From contig CALKIV010000027.1 in NCBI GenBank assembly GCA_937995835.1, positions 101,153-165,152 of the forward strand: a stretch of DNA of 64,000 nucleotides. The letters are read 5' to 3'. The notes beneath the pieces were generated by a model. The model was not told the DNA's origin. It made no database searches and saw nothing but the letters and a program-made list of their open reading frames with translations. The position numbers and the translations under genes are program-made. Numbering within the stretch: the stretch's first letter is position 1; every line of letters begins with the position of its first letter. Below are positions 9,641 to 17,630 of the stretch, piece by piece. The DNA comes from an uncultured Dysgonomonas sp. Lineage in GTDB: Bacteria; Bacteroidota; Bacteroidia; Bacteroidales; Dysgonomonadaceae.

Positions 9641-11527
9641 TTACCAACCTGGATTTTGTTCAAACTCTAAGTACATATTAGAATCAGCACGCTTCATAGG
9701 TAGCCAATAATGCTTAGAAGCTAATTTTCGTTCCACTACTACTCTTTCTTTCAGATTTAACACCTTGTTTTCAGTTGGTGTTAAAGCATCAAATCCTTCA
9801 GCACGATCAAAATCATGTGCTGTTTTGAGAGTGTAAGGGTACTCTGTTAAGAGGAGCCAACGACGTAAATCGTTGAAGCGATGTGCCTCGTACGCTAATT
9901 CTACGGCACGTTCACGTCTTACTTCACTTAAAAAGGCTTCAGTGGAACTTAAGTATTTGCCAGCTACATGTTTCACCCCAGCACGATCTCGAACATGATT
10001 AATAGCATCTACAGCACTCTTCGAGAATCCCGAGGCTTTCCCGTTAGGAGTTCCATAACCGTTAGCAGCAGCTTCAGCATACATCAAGTATGCATCAGCT
10101 AAACGCATATAACTAAGATGAATAAAGTGATTTTTGTCTTGTCCAAAATCATCATTATTGACCGAACGAGGAATAAACTTATACATCAAATATCCTGTAC
10201 GACTTCCTTGGTAATCATCTCTATAACTTCCTCCGGTATATAGATTAGCATATCGATGAGGTTCGCGAGTTTGAGTTGCTCCTTGTATACATTTCACCCC
10301 ATCATAAACGATGTCGTGATAGAAACGAGGATCACGATTCTTCCACGGATATTGTGGATCGTAGCCTGATTCGGTATCCGGTTTGGTGGCATCAACAATC
10401 GGCAATCCGTTTTGCATACCATAATAACTTACATAGTTAGCCGTTGGAGTAAAACAATTGCTCGATCCATCAAGCAATACTCCCGGAGCGTATTGTAGGT
10501 TCATACTCCAACGTGTGCCATAACCATCATAGGCTGGAGCCTGAAATATCGCCTCTGGATAACCCGGTATTTTCATCCCTTGGTTGTGAGAGTAGAATAG
10601 ATCTGAATAACGTTCAAAAGGGATCAAACTATAGTCTGCTTTTCCTCCCTCTTCGGCACAAGAACTCAACATCTCAGCAAAAGCTTCGGCTGATTTTTTA
10701 CAATACTCAGTGTTGTAAGTTTTACTTCCAGTGGACTCATAATTCATCAATGGACTACCTGCCCACAGATAGTTTTTCCCTAGGTAGCCTAATGCCATTA
10801 TTTTATTTATACGCTGACGATTTTTTCCTAAAGTATTTTTCCCGGCCTGCGTATCATCCCAATCTAATGGGAGGAGGTCGGCTGCTTTTCTAAAATCTTC
10901 AGCAACACGATCGGCTGTTTCTTGATAGCTCAAGCGTGGTAGTTTTAAAGATTCTCCATCATATACCACATGATCGATATAAGGTAATCCTCCAAAATAT
11001 TGCATTAGTAAAAAGTGGAACCACCCCCTAAAGAAATATAATTGTCCTTCTATTAGATTCTTTTCTTCTTGTGTCGCATCTTGCAATAGCTCTAAATTTT
11101 CTATCCCAAGATTAGCTTTACGTATACCATACCATGCCAAAGGCCACATTCTTTTATGCATACGGTCGTCATTCGTTGTCGTTCCTGTTCCATCCATCCA
11201 ATTGGCACCCCACCCATCATGCTCTTTCATCCATCCCCAAAAGTCTCCATTGTCTACCTTATAGCCAAAAAACCAGGTGGATCCAGCAACGATTAACTCA
11301 TCTTCACCCCAGTTGAAGTCAGATTGCCAATAGAAGTTATTGAGCAATGGAATGCAATAATAGAGCTCTTCTGTGAAACCTTGAAAATTGAGAAAATTCT
11401 TGAAAGCATCTTCTGGATTGACAATACTATCAGGGTCTCTATCTAAATAGTCTTTACAAGAAAACAATCCAAACGATATGGAAAGAACTGTAAAGCAAAA
11501 CATTATCTTTATATACTTTTTCATCAT
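9641..11527 (-). CDS. SusD/RagB-family glycan-binding lipoprotein (first pair)
   Basis: I start it at the ATG at 11527 (MMKKYIKIMF), 7 nt after the SusC stop; a second ATG follows directly at 11524, and the TTG at 11533 is unlikely. The product has 628 residues. The lipobox Cys24 (LFSC) is followed by KDYLDRDPDS, a classic SusD N-terminus. Further family marks are LIEGQLYFFRGWFHFLLMQY, SYMRLADAYLMYAEAA, and RRERAVELAYEAHRFNDLRR near the C-terminus. It works with the first SusC as the extracellular lid of the transporter. The very tight spacing indicates translational coupling. Confidence 0.95.
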   Translation of the reverse strand: MMKKYIKIMFCFTVLSISFGLFSCKDYLDRDPDSIVNPEDAFKNFLNFQGFTEELYYCIPLLNNFYWQSDFNWGEDELIVAGSTWFFGYKVDNGDFWGWMKEHDGWGANWMDGTGTTTNDDRMHKRMWPLAWYGIRKANLGIENLELLQDATQEEKNLIEGQLYFFRGWFHFLLMQYFGGLPYIDHVVYDGESLKLPRLSYQETADRVAEDFRKAADLLPLDWDDTQAGKNTLGKNRQRINKIMALGYLGKNYLWAGSPLMNYESTGSKTYNTEYCKKSAEAFAEMLSSCAEEGGKADYSLIPFERYSDLFYSHNQGMKIPGYPEAIFQAPAYDGYGTRWSMNLQYAPGVLLDGSSNCFTPTANYVSYYGMQNGLPIVDATKPDTESGYDPQYPWKNRDPRFYHDIVYDGVKCIQGATQTREPHRYANLYTGGSYRDDYQGSRTGYLMYKFIPRSVNNDDFGQDKNHFIHLSYMRLADAYLMYAEAAANGYGTPNGKASGFSKSAVDAINHVRDRAGVKHVAGKYLSSTEAFLSEVRRERAVELAYEAHRFNDLRRWLLLTEYPYTLKTAHDFDRAEGFDALTPTENKVLNLKERVVVERKLASKHYWLPMKRADSNMYLEFEQNPGW

Positions 11528-11534
11528 GTACAAT

Positions 11535-14500
11535 TTATAAGGTTATTTTAACTCCCAAATTATAGCGTCTAACAGTTGGATAAGCCCCTTGTGATGCCCA
11601 ACCAGTGGCAGCCATATTTGATTCTCTGTCATCAGGCATTTTCGTCCACAACCAAAGATTATTTCCATTCAGATAGAGTCTGAGTGACGATAATTTCAGT
11701 TTCTTGACCCAACCAGAGGTAAACGTATATGCTACTTCAGCATTTTTCAGACGAATATAAGACCCATCATACATATAGCGAGTTCCATTTGTCATTCCAT
11801 CTTTACTGGAAGTCCAACGAGGAAGAGAAGAATCTGCATTCGTATTGTTTTTACTCCAATAGCTACCTTCATCATAAACATTGTTGAGCTTACCACTCAA
11901 GCTAGTTAGTACAACTTGACGAGTCACATTAGTTACACCATAAAATTGAACAAAGCCACTAAATCCTTTCCACTCGAATCCTAAAGTTGCATTGTATGTA
12001 TTCTGAGGATTTCCGGAAAAGCCATAGGGCACATTATCATCAGCATCAATCACTCCATCGCCATTGTAGTCTACCATTTGGTAGTCTCCCGGCAGTTTTT
12101 GACTATCCGTAGTATTCCAAGGCGTACTAGCCCATAAATCGTCCCACGAATTAATATATCCATGATCGAGATAAGAGTGCGCTTGCCCAATTTGTTTACC
12201 AGCTTGTTTTTGATATTCAGGCAACAAGGACGGATCATCTCGCTCTAGAATTTTATCTTTGGCATGGGTCATATTCATCTCTGTCCATAGATATAGCCCT
12301 TCTTTGAATTGATGATTAACCTTCAACGATAGCTCATATCCCTTAGAGCGTACCCGTCCTAAATTAGCCCAAGGCGCTTCTGTACCATAATATGATGGAA
12401 TGGCTCTATCGTTACCTCTGACCAAAATATCGGTACGATAATTATTGAAAATATCTACTGCTCCTGATACCACTCCATTCAGGAATGAAAAATCAGCTCC
12501 ATAGTTTGCTTTTTTGGCTGTTTCCCAATGAATATCAGGATTAGCTACGGAAGTTTGTCTATACCATGTATATGGACTTCGGTCACCGTTTGTAGCTCCC
12601 AGCTTGGCTGTGTTGCCATATGCCCACTGTTGCATATAGAGCCATCGTCCACTAATATTGTCATCTCCAATTTTTCCGTAAGAAGCACGCAACTTGAACG
12701 AATCTAAAAACTTTATATTTTTCATAAACTGTTCTTCACTTACCATCCACCCTACAGCACCTGACGGGAAGAATGCAAAACGATGATTTGAAGAGAATTT
12801 TTCAGAGCCATTATATGCTCCATTCACTTCAAGAAAATATTTTTTATCAAAATTATAAGTCGCACGGAATGCCCAATCTTCACGATAACTTGGGATCACA
12901 CTACCTCTGGCTGTTTCTTCTCTACTAAATAAAGCCATTGCTCCGATATCATGCTTGTCGAATTGGAGGGCATAGTTTAGTTGAAACTGATAATAGAGAC
13001 GACGAAAAGTTGCATCATTATTCATTTCGCCACCTTGTGTTGTCCACTTTATTCCTTCTTTAAAGTCTAGTTGAGTATTACTATCTACTATTTCCTTATA
13101 AAATACTTGTCCTGTCTCCGGATCAATCCATTTCTTTTGGGCATTATGATAGAGATCATTTACTCCTCTCTTTCTTTCTTGGAAAACATTATCCATCGAG
13201 AAAGTTCCTTTTGCACTTAATCCCTCTAGAAACATGCCCAAGTCCTGCTCTACTACAAAATCTGTATTGATACGGGTTTCGGTTCTTTTCTCAATTCCGC
13301 CAATTGCCACAGACATCACAGAGTTGAATGCTCCAACCTCATCTTTTGGATAATATCCCCATGTTCCATCAGAATAGATAGGGAGCATGGCGTCCGGTGG
13401 AGTACCATAAGCCGAGATCCATGCACCATAATCGTTATCGCTATAGTCCCATGGAAGTTTTTTCACTCCATGCGAAGCGGCAAGGTTTACTTTAAATAAT
13501 GTTGATTTTGTTAAATTAAAGTCTAGATTACTACGTGCATTGATGCGATTGTATCCAAAGCCTGACTTATATCCACGACTATTGCTATATTCTTTAAACA
13601 AGTCTCCTTCGTTCAAAAAATCTACGGATGTGAAATATTTAACAAATGGCGTACCTCCTGAAATATTAACATTAGCATTGTAAGACATAGCATAGTCTTT
13701 AAACATTTCATCCACCCAATCTACATTCGGATAGCGTTCCGACTCTTCCAATCCATTTGGATTACGATATTTGTCCATCACACTCTGTGGTGTATAGTTG
13801 TTCCACGAAGAAGGCGCAAGTCCTAGTTCGTTCACGATAGCCATATTGCGAATACGCAAAGCATCGTAAGAATCATACTTACCTGGAAGACGAGATGGAA
13901 CTTTTGCTGTCATATTTACATTTATATCAATTACGGGTTTCCCGTCCTGTCCGCGCTTGGTTGTTATCAAAATAACTCCATTGGCACCTTTCACTCCAAA
14001 GACTGCAGTAGCTGATGCATCCTTTAGCACCGAAATTGTGGCTACTGAAGCTATATCTACCGAGCTCATTGGGCGCTCAATGCCATCTACCAAAACTAGT
14101 GGAGAACTATTATTCCATGAGGTTTGTCCACGAAGCACAATCTGAGGATCTTCACTACCGGGCATTCCTTGTGCGGTCATGGTGGTCACACCCGGCAAAT
14201 TCCCAGTCAAAGCTGCTCCCACACTTGATACTCCTCCAGCCCTCTCTAGTACCTTGCCACTTGTTTGTGCAATAGAGCCTACTATACTTTCTTTTTTTTG
14301 CTGACCATAACCCACTACTACAATTTCATCTAACAGTACATTATCTTCCAACAGAACCACAGTAATCTGTTTTTTATTTTCAATGTTAACTTCTTGTGCA
14401 GCCATCCCGATATAAATCACCTCCACAACTTTATTATTCTCTGGAACTTCAAGCACAAAATGCCCATCAAAGTCAGTGATCGCACCCATACCGGGTTTAC

Positions 14501-14660
14501 CCTTTACCAGTACAGAGGCACCAATAAGAGGCTCTCCTTTTTCATCTACAACTGTTCCTTCTACTGTCCTTTTCTGCTGTGCAATAATCTGACTGCTAAA
14601 CAGCAACAGTAAGAAACATATAGAAAAAAACTTTTCAATACGTTTTTTTACATTTTTCAT
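11535..14660 (-). CDS. SusC-type TonB-dependent outer-membrane transporter (first pair, operon start)
   Basis: The 1041-residue product has a signal peptide (to about residue 28, SQIIAQQ). A CarboxypepD_reg-like domain follows (EGTVVDEKGEPLIGASVLVKG), then the TonB-box-like DEIVVVGYG near residue 115. The plug carries PLVLVDGIERP and LKDASATAVFGVKGANGVI, and the 22-strand-type barrel ends in YNLGVKITL. It is the first gene of the minus-strand operon, divergent from the AraC-type membrane regulator 273 bp away, which probably controls it. In xus-like loci this protein and the adjacent SusD bind and import xylo-oligosaccharides. The actual ligand here is unproven. Confidence 0.95.
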   Translation of the reverse strand: MKNVKKRIEKFFSICFLLLLFSSQIIAQQKRTVEGTVVDEKGEPLIGASVLVKGKPGMGAITDFDGHFVLEVPENNKVVEVIYIGMAAQEVNIENKKQITVVLLEDNVLLDEIVVVGYGQQKKESIVGSIAQTSGKVLERAGGVSSVGAALTGNLPGVTTMTAQGMPGSEDPQIVLRGQTSWNNSSPLVLVDGIERPMSSVDIASVATISVLKDASATAVFGVKGANGVILITTKRGQDGKPVIDINVNMTAKVPSRLPGKYDSYDALRIRNMAIVNELGLAPSSWNNYTPQSVMDKYRNPNGLEESERYPNVDWVDEMFKDYAMSYNANVNISGGTPFVKYFTSVDFLNEGDLFKEYSNSRGYKSGFGYNRINARSNLDFNLTKSTLFKVNLAASHGVKKLPWDYSDNDYGAWISAYGTPPDAMLPIYSDGTWGYYPKDEVGAFNSVMSVAIGGIEKRTETRINTDFVVEQDLGMFLEGLSAKGTFSMDNVFQERKRGVNDLYHNAQKKWIDPETGQVFYKEIVDSNTQLDFKEGIKWTTQGGEMNNDATFRRLYYQFQLNYALQFDKHDIGAMALFSREETARGSVIPSYREDWAFRATYNFDKKYFLEVNGAYNGSEKFSSNHRFAFFPSGAVGWMVSEEQFMKNIKFLDSFKLRASYGKIGDDNISGRWLYMQQWAYGNTAKLGATNGDRSPYTWYRQTSVANPDIHWETAKKANYGADFSFLNGVVSGAVDIFNNYRTDILVRGNDRAIPSYYGTEAPWANLGRVRSKGYELSLKVNHQFKEGLYLWTEMNMTHAKDKILERDDPSLLPEYQKQAGKQIGQAHSYLDHGYINSWDDLWASTPWNTTDSQKLPGDYQMVDYNGDGVIDADDNVPYGFSGNPQNTYNATLGFEWKGFSGFVQFYGVTNVTRQVVLTSLSGKLNNVYDEGSYWSKNNTNADSSLPRWTSSKDGMTNGTRYMYDGSYIRLKNAEVAYTFTSGWVKKLKLSSLRLYLNGNNLWLWTKMPDDRESNMAATGWASQGAYPTVRRYNLGVKITL

Positions 14661-14800
14661 TACATATTAGTTTTCGATATTAATAATTCGATTAAAAAAA
14701 GTGACTAATCATTTCAAGTGATAGAAAACACGATTAGCTATCATCAATTGCTCCATTCATAGTGGACTAAGATTTTTAAGGTTTATAGAGTTTAAGATTA

Positions 14801-14825
14801 CAAGGGTAAAATTACAGTAGAACAA
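14801..14825 (-). promoter_or_regulatory. Possible SusC operon promoter in the divergent control region
   Basis: Read on the minus strand, TACCCTTG (14808 to 14801) is one mismatch from the Bacteroidetes -7 element TAnnTTTG. A TTGTTC lies upstream at 14825-14820, somewhat closer than the ideal -33 spacing. The whole 14661-14933 gap separates divergent SusC and regulator genes and must hold the operator(s). It is very AT-rich, and I see no clear direct-repeat binding site. Confidence 0.3.
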
Positions 14826-14933
14826 CTTTAACAATATTTGTTTTTAGGTATATGTTTTTTAATTTTAGATATAATCGGCTTTTAAGCGCTTATTCCAACT
14901 GTTTTATGTTTCTAAAAGTTTTATCTTTAAAAC

Positions 14934-17534
14934 ATGACTCGAATGCTCCAACTAATACTAGCAATTACATCCTTTTTTCTGGCAACATTTTTTGCTCAGT
15001 CAAATGACTATGTATTCACCCCCATAAACGTGTCACATGGATTGAGTGACAACCAAATTCGATATATTTCGCAACTAGCAGACGGACGAATGATGTTCAC
15101 TACCAGTGGAAGTGTAAATATATACAATGGGGCACGTTTTTCGTATATCCACCGTACCGATCAATCAGTCTATCGACTGAGCAAATACAACGGTTTTTAT
15201 CGTATCTATCAGGATGCAAACTCCTTCCTCTGGATAAAAGATTATAACAGGCTATATTGTATAAATCTAAAAACAGAACAATATGTAGAAAATCTAGAGA
15301 CCTACTTCGCGAAGCAAGGCGTTAGCGAACCTGTTGAAGACCTCTTCATTGATGATCAACAAAGAATGTGGCTGCTCACCCCTGGTGGACTATTAGATTC
15401 GGAGAATCAGGAGCTATTCGACCTATCTTATAACGAGGGCAGTTTGCAAGATTTAGCTGCTGAGGACACCCGTCTCTACTTGTTTTACAACACAGGAGCA
15501 GTTGTTTGTTATGATATTGAAACAAAAGAACGACTCTATGACAAGGCTGCATTCACAGAGTCGGAACAAGAAAAATTTAAGCACACTTCGCTTGTGGTGA
15601 AAGGAAACGATGGCTTATATCAGTTACGCAATGGAGCTAAAGGAGGCTTTTTCTTTTTTGACATCCAGAATCAAAAGTGGAAAAAAATATTAGAGACCGA
15701 CTATGTGTTAAACACTTTAGTAGTTGCACCTGATGAAACAGCCTACATAAGTTGTACAAATGGTTTTTGGATAATTAATCTTCGCACAGGAAATAAACAA
15801 TACTTACCTATTTTAAAAACCGTAGAAGGTAATATTATTAATACCGAAATCAGTACAATCTTTTATGACCAACAAGGAGCTTTGTGGCTGGGAAGCCTAA
15901 ATCGAGGTCTACTATACTATCATCCGTTAAGATATAAATTCATTCATATTGGACGTACTTACTTTCCCGAATTTGGTTCACAAGATATAACAATACATTC
16001 ATTTGCCGAAGATAAATTTGGCGATATATATATAAAATGTAATTCTAATTTCTACCATTATCATGCATCTGACTTGAATAATCGCTCTTTAATCCCGATA
16101 CAAGAAGCTAATTTATCTCCTTATGTACAAGAAAAGCTAAATGTAAATTCTCGAAATTCTTTTCAAGATCAACAGTATACCTCCCTCTGTACAGATAGTA
16201 GAGGTTGGACTTGGGCAGGTACACAAGACGGCTTAAAATTATTTATGTCTGAATCAAAAGAAGGGCAGACCCTATATACCGAAGATGGACTAATAAACAA
16301 CTCTATACAGGCTATATTAGAAGATTTCCAATCCAACATCTGGATAACAACTAGTTACGGAATATCACAAATAAAAATTGACTCTGTAAGTAAGAAACTT
16401 CATTTCGTCAATTTCAATACTTACGATGGTACCCTGAATGGAGAATATGCCAGAGGAGCAATCTTTCAGAGTAGCGACAGCACACTCTACTTTGGAGGAA
16501 TAGACGGCTTTAGTAAACTACTACCAAGTAATTTATCATCTTACAATCTGCCCTTCAAGCCTGTTTTCACTAATTTACGTTTACGTGGAGAAGAGGTCGT
16601 TATTGATAAAGAATATGATGACAGAATAATTTTAACCCAAGCTCCCCCTTACACGACAGCATTAGAACTGTCTTATAGTCAAAACTTCTTAACCTTCGAA
16701 TTTTCTGCAATTAATTACTTGAATCCTACACAGTCCTTATATCGCTATCAATTGGAAGGTTTAGATAACGATTGGATTGAGACCTATACCACTGAACAAG
16801 AACAAAATGATGGTATTTTAAGAATTTATTATACCAATTTGCCTGCAGGCAAGTATTTACTTCGTGTGATGGCAAGCAACAATACTGGAGGATGGAACGG
16901 AGTTGTATCAGAGTTGAAAATAACGATCTATCCCCCTTGGTGGAAAACAACAACAGCTTATGCTATTTATGTCTTTTGCTTTCTCTTCATCACTTCCTCA
17001 ATGGTGTATCTGTATATCTACACTACGAAAAACAAACTCAAGCGCCAGCGTAAGGAAGAAATCCTCTTGCTGAGGATTCGTAATCTGATAGACCAATGCA
17101 ATCAATACGAAGCCAATCAGATAGATCAGTCTGACAAGATAGAAAATTTGGATAAAAACATAAGTTACCAACAGTCTGACAGAAGTAGTCTTTCGGCTCC
17201 CGACAATGCATTCCTGACTCGTGCCATAGAACTTGTGGAAAAGAATATTAACGAAGCCAACTACTCTGTGGAACAGCTGAGTCGTGATCTTTGTATGGAT
17301 CGTACCGGCTTATATCGCAAACTTATTGCCTTATTAGATAAATCTCCTTCTTTATTTATTCGCAATATTCGCCTCCAAAGATCTGCACAACTCTTGCTAG
17401 AGGAAGATCTAAACATTGCAGAAATTGCAGAAACGGTTGGGTTTAGCAGTTCGGGCTATTTTAATAAGTGTTTTCAGGAAGCATACAGCTGTCGCCCCTC
17501 CGAATATGCCGAAAAGATGAAGAAATCAACATAG
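14934..17534 (+). CDS. Transmembrane propeller/AraC transcriptional regulator without kinase
   Basis: The 866-residue product has an N-terminal signal/anchor (MLQLILAITSFFLATFFAQS). A long Reg_prop beta-propeller sensor follows (repeats such as DGLYQLRNGA, GALWLGSLNRGL, RGWTWAGTQDGLKLF, SNIWITTSYGISQI). A Y_Y_Y domain covers about 545-665 (YSQNFLTFEFSAINY, LEGLDND). A transmembrane helix lies at about 675-700, then a short basic/coiled linker, then an AraC-type double HTH at about 765-866 (LCMDRTGLYRKLIALLDKSP, NIAEIAETVGFSSSGYFNKCF). The H-box, ATPase and receiver domains of an HTCS are absent, so it is a one-component membrane activator, similar in principle to SusR. It lies between the SusC operon (divergent) and the GH31/GH43 genes, and probably controls both in response to a periplasmic oligosaccharide. 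Confidence 0.88.
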   Translation: MTRMLQLILAITSFFLATFFAQSNDYVFTPINVSHGLSDNQIRYISQLADGRMMFTTSGSVNIYNGARFSYIHRTDQSVYRLSKYNGFYRIYQDANSFLWIKDYNRLYCINLKTEQYVENLETYFAKQGVSEPVEDLFIDDQQRMWLLTPGGLLDSENQELFDLSYNEGSLQDLAAEDTRLYLFYNTGAVVCYDIETKERLYDKAAFTESEQEKFKHTSLVVKGNDGLYQLRNGAKGGFFFFDIQNQKWKKILETDYVLNTLVVAPDETAYISCTNGFWIINLRTGNKQYLPILKTVEGNIINTEISTIFYDQQGALWLGSLNRGLLYYHPLRYKFIHIGRTYFPEFGSQDITIHSFAEDKFGDIYIKCNSNFYHYHASDLNNRSLIPIQEANLSPYVQEKLNVNSRNSFQDQQYTSLCTDSRGWTWAGTQDGLKLFMSESKEGQTLYTEDGLINNSIQAILEDFQSNIWITTSYGISQIKIDSVSKKLHFVNFNTYDGTLNGEYARGAIFQSSDSTLYFGGIDGFSKLLPSNLSSYNLPFKPVFTNLRLRGEEVVIDKEYDDRIILTQAPPYTTALELSYSQNFLTFEFSAINYLNPTQSLYRYQLEGLDNDWIETYTTEQEQNDGILRIYYTNLPAGKYLLRVMASNNTGGWNGVVSELKITIYPPWWKTTTAYAIYVFCFLFITSSMVYLYIYTTKNKLKRQRKEEILLLRIRNLIDQCNQYEANQIDQSDKIENLDKNISYQQSDRSSLSAPDNAFLTRAIELVEKNINEANYSVEQLSRDLCMDRTGLYRKLIALLDKSPSLFIRNIRLQRSAQLLLEEDLNIAEIAETVGFSSSGYFNKCFQEAYSCRPSEYAEKMKKST

Positions 17535-17582
17535 TTACCATTTGTTTCAACATACCTACACCACTCTAACGATGCTTCTAAA

Positions 17583-17590
17583 TAACTTTG
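17583..17590 (+). promoter_or_regulatory. Candidate Bacteroidetes -7 promoter element for the GH31 gene
   Basis: TAACTTTG matches TAnnTTTG exactly and lies 41 bp before the GH31 start codon, giving a leader of roughly 35 nt. No clear -33 TTTG is visible. It implies that GH31 is transcribed separately from the regulator gene. Confidence 0.5.
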
Positions 17591-17630
17591 AGTGTATTAA
17601 ATCATCTATCTACAAACGAGTTTAATAATC

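Noticed and set aside
10513..10893. 126-residue open frame antisense to the first SusD gene
   Set aside because: It lies wholly inside a convincing SusD frame, has no family motif, and is rich in residues expected from a reverse reading.
11528..11533. TTG start two codons upstream of the first SusD ATG
   Set aside because: The two ATG codons that follow give a normal lipoprotein signal peptide; a TTG start is not needed.
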